Positions 1-6,052 of a stretch of DNA of 6,052 nt are shown here, piece after piece. Positions within the stretch are counted from its first letter, which is position 1; every line of letters begins with the position of its first letter. Below the pieces are notes generated by a model. It was not told the origin of the DNA, ran no database searches, and was given only the letters and a program-made list of their open reading frames with translations. The position numbers and the translations under genes were made by a program. Location: assembly GCA_016200365.1 (NCBI GenBank), contig JACQEW010000210.1, forward strand, positions 1-6,052, read 5' to 3'. The DNA is from Nitrospinota bacterium (GTDB lineage Bacteria > Nitrospinota > Nitrospinia > UBA9942).

Positions 1-1
1 A

Positions 2-1675
2 ATGCTCGTCCTGATGGATGGACAGCCGGTGAATGTAACTCCCTACAGCGGTATACAGTGGCCCACGCTGCCTCTGTCGCTCCGCGACATAGAGCGTATA
101 GAGGTGATGAGAGGTCCAGGCTCGGCAATATATGGCGCGGATGCACTCGTGGGTGTCATTAACATCTTTACCAAAGAGTCGGGCAAGAGAAAAGACACCC
201 TCTCCGTATCCTATGGTGAAAAGGGTACAAGCTACAATACTGCACATTTTTCGCATACCTTTTCGGATAACCTGTCATTTGCCTTGACCGGTGGATTCAT
301 ACAGACAGAAGGGAGGGGTGAGAGACAGACACCTGAAGATAAGAATGCAGCACCTAATTATGAAATCAAGGATTGGGCTGAGATTATTTTGATGTCATAC
401 AGGCTTGACTACAAAAGGAGCAGACTGAAGTTTTTTAGCGAAGGCGGATATACGACTGACGGGGAAGGATATAACCCGAGTCCCGGCGATAGGACGATTG
501 ATAAGTCATATAAAAACACCCTGATTCTAAATAATCAGGTGAAGATAGACATGGAAAATGACGAGTTGATGCTGCGAATCGGTCTAAGAAATCTTGACCA
601 GGAGAATTATCGTTACGGCAATTCCGCCTATGCTTATAAATATCGCGTACGGAAGGGTCTCGGCATTGACTCGGATATCCAGTATACATTTAACGGACTC
701 CCCGGTCAGACTATTATTGCAGGCAGCAATATAAGCTACCTGGAGGCAAGCCGTAATATAGCAAACAGCATTCCATATACTTATGATGAAACCGACGACC
801 TCCTCTCTGCCTATCTGCAGGATAAAGTAAGATTTCTAAATAACAACATATTATTTACAGGAAGTCTCAGATATGACAAATGGAATAAATTGTCAGGGGT
901 CGTTACGCCGCGGCTTGCTTTAAACATCTATCTTTTAGATAAAAAGGCGAATATCAGGCTCTCGGGCGGCACATCGTTCCGCCGTCCGGGTTTTGATGAA
1001 AACTATTATTTCGTTACATGGCCCACAGGCTGGTTTAAGGGAGCAGTTCCGAATGCGGTGACACAGCAGGGGGAAAACATCAAAGGCAGCCTTTTAAAGC
1101 CTGAAAATGCAGTCTCGTACGAGATAGGAATACGATATATGCCCGAGCCAAAATTCCTTCTCGATCTGGGGTTGTTTCATCAGAAGGTGACAGATACGAT
1201 TGGTTATATTGTTTATTATAGCAATCCCTCTACAAACGAGTTAAATATCGGGCACACCAACATATCCGATGAAGTTACCACTACCGGCATCGAAGCCGAG
1301 ACAAAAAAATATCTTACGAGCGATATCTATGCCTTTTTAAACTATACCTATCAATATGCCGAGATTGCCAGCGGGGGTATCAAGTCCAGATGGAAAAATG
1401 CGCCGGAGAATAAGATTTCCGGTGGAATATTTTATTCAGGCTTTGCAGATATAGACCTGCGGTCACGCTATGTTTCTGAGGTTACCTATCAAGAGGTAGC
1501 GAATATTCCGGTAGGCAGTTATTACACTATTGACCTTGCGGTATCTAAAAAAATAAGCAAGAGCGGTTTTGTAAAACTGTCCGCGATAAACCTCTTAAAT
1601 AATATCCATTACGAATACCCGATCTATACGGCGATAGACCGTAAGATATCGCTTACCTTGCAATATGATTTTTAA
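2..1675 (+). CDS. TonB-dependent outer-membrane receptor, 5'-truncated by window edge
   Basis: This is the C-terminal 557 residues of a TonB-dependent receptor, an outer-membrane beta-barrel that imports a ligand (siderophore, cobalamin, sugar or similar) using energy from TonB-ExbBD. The first residues (LVLMDGQPVN, then DIERIEVMRGPGSAIYGADA and GVINIFTK at about 28-57) are the hallmark end of the plug domain, so the Met at base 2 is an internal residue and not the start. The signal peptide, TonB box and early plug, probably 100-150 residues, are upstream. From about residue 60 the protein shows alternating short polar and aromatic strands typical of a 22-strand barrel. It ends INLLNN...ISLTLQYDF, with the terminal Phe expected for recognition by the BAM assembly machinery. 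The ligand cannot be told from this part. The family call is very safe; the substrate is unknown. The frame is open and intact to the TAA at 1673-1675. Confidence 0.95.
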   Translation: MLVLMDGQPVNVTPYSGIQWPTLPLSLRDIERIEVMRGPGSAIYGADALVGVINIFTKESGKRKDTLSVSYGEKGTSYNTAHFSHTFSDNLSFALTGGFIQTEGRGERQTPEDKNAAPNYEIKDWAEIILMSYRLDYKRSRLKFFSEGGYTTDGEGYNPSPGDRTIDKSYKNTLILNNQVKIDMENDELMLRIGLRNLDQENYRYGNSAYAYKYRVRKGLGIDSDIQYTFNGLPGQTIIAGSNISYLEASRNIANSIPYTYDETDDLLSAYLQDKVRFLNNNILFTGSLRYDKWNKLSGVVTPRLALNIYLLDKKANIRLSGGTSFRRPGFDENYYFVTWPTGWFKGAVPNAVTQQGENIKGSLLKPENAVSYEIGIRYMPEPKFLLDLGLFHQKVTDTIGYIVYYSNPSTNELNIGHTNISDEVTTTGIEAETKKYLTSDIYAFLNYTYQYAEIASGGIKSRWKNAPENKISGGIFYSGFADIDLRSRYVSEVTYQEVANIPVGSYYTIDLAVSKKISKSGFVKLSAINLLNNIHYEYPIYTAIDRKISLTLQYDF

Positions 1676-1696
1676 AAGTAAATTATAAAAACATTA

Positions 1697-1766
1697 GACA
1701 GGATTAACAAGATTGACAGGATTAATTTTTAAATATTTTATCCTGTTTTATCCTGTATATCCTGTC
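1697..1766. repeat. Imperfect inverted repeat of ACAGGAT units between receptor and kinase genes
   Basis: The left arm (1697-1725) carries ACAGGAT at 1698-1704, a variant ACAAGAT at 1707-1713 and ACAGGAT at 1716-1722. The right arm (1738-1766) carries ATCCTGT at 1740-1746, 1750-1756 and 1759-1765. The units repeat every 9-10 bases and the arms can pair around an AT-rich loop of about 12 bases, with some mismatches and a one-base bulge. From memory, ACAGGAT-type intergenic repeats recur in several environmental bacterial phyla; I could not check this. It may act as a transcription barrier after the receptor gene: a short CCTG/CAGG stem (1761-1776) and T-run (1777-1781) follow, but that stem is weak. 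Confidence 0.8.
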
Positions 1767-1794
1767 AAAAATCAGGTTTTTGTTCTTTTATAAA

Positions 1795-1807
1795 GAGAGG
1801 GCAGGAG
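1795..1807 (+). promoter_or_regulatory. Shine-Dalgarno region of the hybrid kinase
   Basis: The purine-rich stretch GAGAGGGCAGGAG precedes ATG 1811. AGGAG (1803-1807) is only 3 bases from the start, while GAGAGG (1795-1800) is 10 bases away, so either could pair with 16S rRNA. Together they support 1811 as the start, and no other in-frame ATG lies nearby upstream. Confidence 0.6.
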
Positions 1808-1810
1808 AAA

Positions 1811-4315
1811 ATGGAGAAATATTCAGGTAAGACGAAGGCCTCGTTGGGCATTAAGTGGAAGCTCCTCCTCCCTATGACGGCTCTCGTTACCGTCCTGCTG
1901 GTGATATTGAGCCTTTTCCAGGTGCAGTCACAGCGAGAAATCCTGCGGAAAGAATCGGATGCACGGATAAAATTGATGGAAGAAAATCTTATCGGGCGCG
2001 GCAGGACACTCTCCGTCAATCTGACCCAGCAGGTGGAGAATGACATCGCATCCCTGAATCTATTCCACATGCAGGAATTGCTGAAAGAAGCCGTTAATGA
2101 GAGCGGGGAGCTCAGTTACGCCATACTTATGGATGTTAACCGTGTGGCGTATGTCCACACCTTACAGCCTGAATTGACCCAGAAAACGCTTGCCGAAAAG
2201 CAGGACTTTTTTGCGGCGTCCCAGGACAAGGCTGCAACAAACAAATATACAAAAGGGGATGGCGACTACCTCGAATTCATCATGCCCATACAGGTCAGCA
2301 TTAACCGGTGGGGGACATTGAGGCTCGGCTTCTCGCTGAAGCGTCTCGGCAATGAAATACAAGGATCTCAGAAAGAGATGTACAACCGCACCAAAAAAGT
2401 AATACTAAATTCATCGCTTATTCTGCTTTTGTTCATCGCCGTCGGAAGCCTGATTGTAATATACATCTCCATGAAATTGACAAAGCCCATTTCCATGCTC
2501 ACGAAGAAAGCCAACGAGCTTGCACGGGGTAATTTCTATGCTGCGGAAGGCATAGTAATTCAAAGCCGTGACGAGATTGGCGTTTTGACAGGCGCTTTTA
2601 CGGAGATGGCAAAGAATCTCGGATCGTCCTATGAAAAACTGGAAGATTACAGCCGGACGCTCGAGCAGAAAGTTACGGATCGCACCGAAGAATTGCATAA
2701 GGCAAAAGATGCAGCAGAGGCAGCAACACGGGCAAAGAGCGAGTTTCTTGCCAGCATGAGTCATGAGATAAGGACACCGATGAATGCAATCATAGGCATG
2801 GCTGATTTATTGTGGGATACCGAGCTGACATCGGAGCAGAGGCAGTATGTCCAGGTGTTCAGGTCTGCAGGGGAGAATCTCCTTGACCTTATCAACGATA
2901 TTCTTGACCTGTCCAAAGTTGAGGCAGGACAACTGACGCTTGAGGCGATTGACTTTGATTTGAGAGAGGTAGTTGAAAATCTCAGCGAGGTTATGGCAAT
3001 AAGGGCTCATCAGAAGGGGGTTGAGCTTGCCTGCCGTATTATGCCCGATGTCCCTACAGGCTTAATCGGCGACCCGCTTAGACTGAGGCAGATTTTAGTC
3101 AATCTTATTGGAAATGCGATTAAGTTTACGGAGAAAGGGGAGGTGGTGGTAACAGTTAAGAGTGAAGAGTTAAGAGTTAAGAATGAAGAAATTCCTTCAA
3201 CTCATCACTCATCACTCATCACTCTTAACTTTTCTGTTAAGGATACCGGTATTGGCATCCCCGCCGATAAACTGAATACTGTATTTGAAAAATTCACACA
3301 GGTTGATTCCTCGACTACGCGGAAGTATGGTGGGACAGGACTTGGACTTACCATCTCAAAACGGCTTGTGGAGATGATGGGAGGCAGGATATGGGTAGAA
3401 AGCAAACATAGAGAAGGGAGCACATTTTATTTTACTGCAAGATTTGGTGTTCAATCCGAAGATAAGAAACGGGTTTTGCCGGCTGAAGTTGACATGAAGG
3501 GACTAAAAGTCCTTGTTGTAGATGATAGTGTTACAAATCGGATAATCTTGAGGGAGATGCTCTCAGAATGGGGGGTGCTTGTAACCGAGGCAGAGGGCGG
3601 GGAGCATGGACTTTCAGAGCTTATCCGTGCGAGGGACGCAGGAGACCCATACAGGCTTGTCTTGCTTGACTGCCGTATGCCGGGGATGGATGGGTTTCAG
3701 ATGGCGGAATATATGAAAAATGACCCGACCCTTGCAGGTATGGCTGTTATGATGCTCACCTCAGACAACAGGGATGGTCATACTAAGAGGGCAAAGGAGC
3801 TTGGGGTAGCGAAATACATGGTTAAACCTGTAAAGAAAGCGGAATTAAGGGCTGCAATATCTGCGGCGATTGGCGAAAAAAAGGTTATTACAGAAAAAGC
3901 GTCTCAGGTAAAACCTGCTGCCTTTGAAGATATTCCGCCTCTAAACATCCTTCTTGTCGAGGATTCAAAAGATAATCGTCTGCTTATAGAATCGTATCTT
4001 AAAAAGACATCCCATAAGATAGATATAGCTGAAAATGGCGAGATTGCCGTCGAGAAATTCATGTCGGGTAAATATGAACTTGTTCTCATGGATATGCAGA
4101 TGCCTGTGATGGATGGATATACTGCCACGAGGATTATAAGGAAGTGGGAGGCGGAGAGGGGTGCAGAGCCCACGCCGATTATTGCACTGACTGCCCATGC
4201 ACTTAAAGAAGATGAGCAGAAGAGCCTCGATGCAGGCTGCACCTCTCATCTTACGAAGCCCATAAAAAAGGCGAAGCTGTTAGAGGTGTTAAATGAATAT
4301 GCACGGACTTTATGA
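1811..4315 (+). CDS. Membrane-bound hybrid sensor histidine kinase with two receiver domains
   Basis: An 834-residue hybrid kinase. A first membrane segment (about 18-37) and a second (about 197-220) enclose a periplasmic sensor of about 158 residues. Its pattern ([15 protein letters not shown] near 103-117, then [10 protein letters not shown] near the end) suggests a single Cache/PAS-like fold; the ligand is unknown. Then come HAMP (about 220-272, Pro226, Asp254-Glu255), a coiled coil (about 273-308) and HisKA with SHEIRTPMN, whose phosphorylated His is H318. The HATPase domain has an N-box ([10 protein letters not shown]431/N435), G1 DTGIGIP (D478) and G2 GGTGLGL (507-513). Receiver 1 (about 567-685) has D571/D572, phosphoacceptor D620, T650 and K672. 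Receiver 2 (about 711-830) has E717/D718, D761 and K816. All catalytic residues look intact. There is no HPt domain and no DNA-binding output, so a separate HPt or regulator must exist elsewhere. Residues 449-473 come from an in-frame palindromic repeat. It is probably co-transcribed with the flavoenzyme 32 bases downstream. Confidence 0.95.
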   Translation: MEKYSGKTKASLGIKWKLLLPMTALVTVLLVILSLFQVQSQREILRKESDARIKLMEENLIGRGRTLSVNLTQQVENDIASLNLFHMQELLKEAVNESGELSYAILMDVNRVAYVHTLQPELTQKTLAEKQDFFAASQDKAATNKYTKGDGDYLEFIMPIQVSINRWGTLRLGFSLKRLGNEIQGSQKEMYNRTKKVILNSSLILLLFIAVGSLIVIYISMKLTKPISMLTKKANELARGNFYAAEGIVIQSRDEIGVLTGAFTEMAKNLGSSYEKLEDYSRTLEQKVTDRTEELHKAKDAAEAATRAKSEFLASMSHEIRTPMNAIIGMADLLWDTELTSEQRQYVQVFRSAGENLLDLINDILDLSKVEAGQLTLEAIDFDLREVVENLSEVMAIRAHQKGVELACRIMPDVPTGLIGDPLRLRQILVNLIGNAIKFTEKGEVVVTVKSEELRVKNEEIPSTHHSSLITLNFSVKDTGIGIPADKLNTVFEKFTQVDSSTTRKYGGTGLGLTISKRLVEMMGGRIWVESKHREGSTFYFTARFGVQSEDKKRVLPAEVDMKGLKVLVVDDSVTNRIILREMLSEWGVLVTEAEGGEHGLSELIRARDAGDPYRLVLLDCRMPGMDGFQMAEYMKNDPTLAGMAVMMLTSDNRDGHTKRAKELGVAKYMVKPVKKAELRAAISAAIGEKKVITEKASQVKPAAFEDIPPLNILLVEDSKDNRLLIESYLKKTSHKIDIAENGEIAVEKFMSGKYELVLMDMQMPVMDGYTATRIIRKWEAERGAEPTPIIALTAHALKEDEQKSLDAGCTSHLTKPIKKAKLLEVLNEYARTL
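3154..3230. repeat. Heptamer-based palindromic repeat inserted in frame in the kinase ATPase domain
   Basis: The left arm (3154-3188) is AGTTAA followed by heptamers GAGTGAA, GAGTTAA, GAGTTAA and GAATGAA (3160-3187). The right arm (3195-3230) holds three exact ATCACTC heptamers (3204-3224) ending in TTAACT. The arms pair over about 35 bases around the 6-base loop AAATTC (3189-3194); the outer 12 bases pair perfectly. The stretch encodes residues 449-473 ([12 protein letters not shown], then [13 protein letters not shown]). Hybrid kinases usually have about 8-12 residues between the VVVTV-like strand and the LxFSVxDTGIGI strand; here there are 22. The repeat therefore extends a surface beta-hairpin without breaking the frame. 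Confidence 0.85.
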
Positions 4316-4336
4316 TTGAAGATTGCCGAATTTTAT

Positions 4337-4342
4337 AAGGAA
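4337..4342 (+). promoter_or_regulatory. Shine-Dalgarno site of the lycopene-cyclase-like gene
   Basis: AAGGAA lies 5 bases before ATG 4348, which favours this start over the in-frame ATG at 4360 (Met5). It sits in the 32-base gap after the kinase stop, where no terminator hairpin is visible, consistent with a shared transcript. Confidence 0.55.
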
Positions 4343-4347
4343 ATGCC

Positions 4348-5823
4348 ATGGAAAAAACAATGGATTTCGATGTGATTATCGTTGGCGGCGGGCCTGCCGG
4401 GCTTTCCGTGGGCTCAGAGCTTGCAGCAAAGGGGAACATGGTAGCTGTTATCGAAAAAGGGATTATCGGCAATACTAACAGGGCATGGATTGTGCCGGGC
4501 AGCATTATAGCGGAACTCGATGATGATACAAAAAAGTTTGCCTACAACGGTGTAACCCGTTTTTTAGAGCACACTTCAGGGCTATCCATAAAATGGGATG
4601 CTGTTGCTCCGTGGAATTCGGAGGAAAAATGGAAATGCTATCCGTATATAAGGCAAAAGGAAATTCTCGATTTCTGGGCAGGGAAGATTAAAAAAAACGG
4701 GTCTAAAGTGTTTGAAAAGATGTTTTTTATTGATTTTAAAAGAGATAAAAACGGAGTTTCGGCAAGATCCGTTTCATCCAACGGGGTAGGTGAAAGCATA
4801 ATTTTTAAAGGGAAAATGATGCTCGATGCATCAGGATACAGCTCGCAGATAGTAAAACAGAACAGGATTAACAGGAAAAAATATTTCTGGTGGTCTGTCT
4901 ACGGCTATGAGCTGGAATTTGACAGTGTAAATAAGTTAAACCACCCTGGAAATCTTGGGGAAATGAAGATAGGGGATTATATGTTATGGCAGTCTTTTAA
5001 TGATATTCCAATGAAGACGGACAAAACACTGTCGGAGCTCAGGCCTATTATGGAATACGAAGTGCTTGACGAAAAAACCGTATTTGTATTTATTTTATAC
5101 TATTGCGACGAGATTATCGATAAAGATTTTATGAAAAGTCAGTTTGACTATATAATAAAAAATGAAGAAAGCATAAAATCCTTCAGGGGCGGCAAGGTTG
5201 TGAAAGAGAGATTCGGATGGTATCCATCGGCAGGAATAAATCAGAAAAATGCCGGCTGCAGGATTGCCTATATAGGAGATGCAGGGTGCTGGACCATACC
5301 TGCAGGCTGGGGGATGTCATTTATTCTGCAAAATTACAGAACTTACGCCGAAAACCTTAGCAAAACTATAAAGGAAGGAGATTTTTCGGCAAAAAGCCTG
5401 AATAAAGCTGTGACTTTCAACGCAAAAGAAAAATATGAAATACTGATGGATAAACTTGTGCTTCATTTTCTATCGTATGCAAAACCTCAGATGATAGACA
5501 AATTTACCAAAACAGTCTTCGATGCGTTTGGAGGGGAGAGGCTCGAGATTATGTTCTGCCTTCAAATGAACAGGAAAGAGTCGCTCGAAACAATGATGGT
5601 CGTGCTAAAGAAATTCTCGCTTAAAGAGCTATTCGGAATATTTCATGATTTGGGAGACTATCTTCTTGTAATACAGGTTATGGCAGGATTCACATTTTCG
5701 TGGATGATTGACTTCATCAGGTCAATTTTTGGATTAAAACCGCAAAGCGCCGGATTTAAATACGGGAGTGAAAGAAGAAAGAGTAATAGTTCACCCCTAA
5801 TCAGCCCCAAAGGGGCTTACTGA
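4348..5823 (+). CDS. FAD-dependent oxidoreductase of the lycopene cyclase-like family
   Basis: A 491-residue flavoprotein. The N-terminus has the Rossmann dinucleotide motif GGGPAG (13-18) with the acidic E36 that holds the FAD ribose. DASG (160-163) and GDAG (310-313), followed by IPAGWGMSF, are the second and third FAD-contact regions. The overall order matches lycopene cyclases and geranylgeranyl-reductase-like enzymes: YPYIRQKEILDFW near 108-120, YGYELEF near 188-194, and a helical C-terminal part with FDAFGG (391-396) and KELFGIF, which I align with the FFDAFF...PELL region of plant and bacterial lycopene cyclases. The catalytic FLEET-type motif of true lycopene cyclases is not seen; the matching place reads FVFILYYCDE (246-255). 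The substrate is therefore unknown: a polyprenoid, carotenoid or other lipid is a guess. A hydrophobic stretch near 444-465 may touch the membrane. The last 13 residues (479-491) are encoded by the palindromic element. FAD binding is secure, the cyclase-like subfamily fairly so. Confidence 0.8.
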   Translation: MEKTMDFDVIIVGGGPAGLSVGSELAAKGNMVAVIEKGIIGNTNRAWIVPGSIIAELDDDTKKFAYNGVTRFLEHTSGLSIKWDAVAPWNSEEKWKCYPYIRQKEILDFWAGKIKKNGSKVFEKMFFIDFKRDKNGVSARSVSSNGVGESIIFKGKMMLDASGYSSQIVKQNRINRKKYFWWSVYGYELEFDSVNKLNHPGNLGEMKIGDYMLWQSFNDIPMKTDKTLSELRPIMEYEVLDEKTVFVFILYYCDEIIDKDFMKSQFDYIIKNEESIKSFRGGKVVKERFGWYPSAGINQKNAGCRIAYIGDAGCWTIPAGWGMSFILQNYRTYAENLSKTIKEGDFSAKSLNKAVTFNAKEKYEILMDKLVLHFLSYAKPQMIDKFTKTVFDAFGGERLEIMFCLQMNRKESLETMMVVLKKFSLKELFGIFHDLGDYLLVIQVMAGFTFSWMIDFIRSIFGLKPQSAGFKYGSERRKSNSSPLISPKGAY

Positions 5824-5827
5824 TAAT

Positions 5828-5854
5828 AGGCAGGCAATTCATTGCCTGCTTTTT
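5828..5854 (+). terminator. Likely rho-independent terminator after the flavoenzyme gene
   Basis: A 9-bp perfect stem GCAGGCAAT/ATTGCCTGC (5830-5838 and 5841-5849), extendable by a G-U and an A-U pair, is followed at once by TTTTT (5850-5854). It starts 4 bases after the TGA stop (5821-5823). It is hairpin H2 of the left arm of the palindromic element, so the element appears to provide the end of the kinase-flavoenzyme transcript. The two-base loop is tight, and two AT pairs probably open. The matching right-arm hairpin lacks a T-run on either strand. Confidence 0.6.
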
Positions 5855-5864
5855 GGGATTAAAC

Positions 5865-5934
5865 AAATAAGTCCCGTAGGGACAGCTGAATAAAATGGAA
5901 TGGCACATTTCAGTCGTCCCTACGGGACTTATTT
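5865..5934. repeat. Core inverted repeat of the palindromic element
   Basis: AAATAAGTCCCGTAGGGAC (5865-5883) and GTCCCTACGGGACTTATTT (5916-5934) are perfect 19-bp inverted copies. Each also contains its own small palindrome GTCCC-N3-GGGAC. CTGAA (5886-5890) and TTCAG (5909-5913) continue the pairing inward, leaving a loop of about 18 bases. This is the most conserved part of the two arms and the strongest cruciform or RNA-stem candidate in the window. Confidence 0.85.
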
Positions 5935-6028
5935 TGTGGGACATATTTTCCCGGCAATAAATTGCCGGGCTATTATCTTATGCCCCTCTGGGGCATTAAA
6001 AGAGGTGAACTATTACAAGAAAGACAAG

Positions 6029-6052
6029 ATGAAAGAGTTTTTAGCCGATTTA
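6029..6052 (+). CDS. Possible start of a downstream gene, cut by window edge
   Basis: ATG at 6029 opens MKEFLADL and runs to the window end, 12 bases beyond the palindromic element. The same frame is open back to 5894 (ATG 5900, GTG 6005), but the upstream part is translation of the hairpin arm and probably not real. No strong ribosome site precedes 6029. The opening MKEFLADL is like the start of PHP-domain proteins, which often continue HIHS; with only eight residues this is a hunch. Confidence 0.3.

Larger units (their letters stand above)
5783..6016. mobile_element. 234-bp palindromic MITE/REP-like element with paired triple-hairpin arms
   Basis: Perfect 13-bp terminal inverted repeats, GTAATAGTTCACC (5783-5795) and GGTGAACTATTAC (6004-6016), bound two arms of exactly 101 bases around a 32-base centre (5884-5915). 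By my ungapped count 69 of 101 positions match between the left arm and the reverse complement of the right arm. Each arm folds into three hairpins at matching distances from its end. H1 is AGCCCC-AAA-GGGGCT (5803-5817), matching ATGCCCC-TCT-GGGGCAT (5980-5996). H2 is GCAGGCAAT-TC-ATTGCCTGC (5830-5849), matching CCCGGCAAT-AA-ATTGCCGGG (5950-5969). H3 is GTCCC-GTA-GGGAC (5871-5883), matching its mirror image (5916-5928). There is no transposase inside. The layout recalls non-autonomous elements moved by Y1 (IS200/IS605 or REP-associated) transposases that read hairpins; that assignment is inference. It overlaps the 3' end of the flavoenzyme gene. Confidence 0.8.

Noticed and set aside
435..689. 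Open frame on the minus strand inside the receptor gene
   Set aside because: It lies opposite a clearly conserved beta-barrel coding frame and shows no recognisable domain.
1713..1739. TTGACA (1713-1718) with TATTTT (1734-1739) as a sigma-70 promoter for the kinase
   Set aside because: The spacer is only 15 bases, the -10 match is partial, and TTGACA arises from the repeat unit itself. A promoter must exist somewhere nearby, but I cannot place it.
1761..1781. CCTG/CAGG stem plus T-run as a terminator for the receptor gene
   Set aside because: The stem is only 4 bp with an 8-base loop. The larger ACAGGAT palindrome might help, but it is not convincing alone.
3904..4249. Two minus-strand open frames opposite the second receiver domain
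   Set aside because: The + strand encodes a canonical receiver domain; the overlapping frames are low-complexity shadows with no ribosome site or domain.
5783..6016. CRISPR array or tRNA-like structure
   Set aside because: The repeats are inverted pairs, not evenly spaced direct repeats, and no cloverleaf or CCA end can be drawn.
5900..6028. A real small protein starting at ATG 5900
   Set aside because: Its codons are fully explained by the hairpin arm, and no ribosome site precedes it.

Overview
The window looks like Gram-negative chromosomal DNA of moderate GC. It holds three genes, all on the + strand, and three unrelated families of imperfect inverted repeats. The TonB-dependent outer-membrane receptor shows the cell has an outer membrane. 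The style of the hybrid kinase and the repeat-rich spacers would suit an environmental lineage such as Nitrospirota or Desulfobacterota, but that placement is only an impression and nothing in the window proves it.

Layout. Bases 2-1675 are the 3' part of a TonB-dependent receptor: the end of the plug and the whole beta-barrel. Its first exons of sequence (signal peptide, TonB box, most of the plug) lie upstream of the window. A 135-base spacer follows, mostly filled by an ACAGGAT/ATCCTGT inverted repeat. Bases 1811-4315 encode a complete membrane-bound hybrid histidine kinase (periplasmic sensor, HAMP, HisKA, HATPase, two receiver domains). After only 32 bases comes 4348-5823, an FAD-dependent enzyme resembling lycopene cyclases, probably co-transcribed with the kinase. 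The last 230 or so bases are a 234-bp, almost perfectly symmetrical palindromic element (5783-6016). It supplies the end of the flavoenzyme's coding sequence, its stop codon and a likely intrinsic terminator. A new reading frame seems to start at about 6029 and runs off the window.

How the parts fit. The kinase would sense a periplasmic or membrane signal and pass phosphate through His318 to one or both receivers. No HPt domain, DNA-binding regulator or dedicated response regulator is visible, so its output is unknown. The flavoenzyme is the only gene apparently joined to it. A shared pathway with the TonB receptor is not supported: the two are separated by a repeat-filled spacer.

The most unusual points are two. 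First, the 234-bp element has two 101-base arms, each carrying three hairpins whose stems are kept although their sequence has changed between arms. Second, a 77-bp heptamer-based palindrome lies in frame inside the kinase ATPase domain and adds a lineage-specific peptide there. I saw no CRISPR array, tRNA, rRNA, recognisable transposase gene, or clear new defence or metabolic system.
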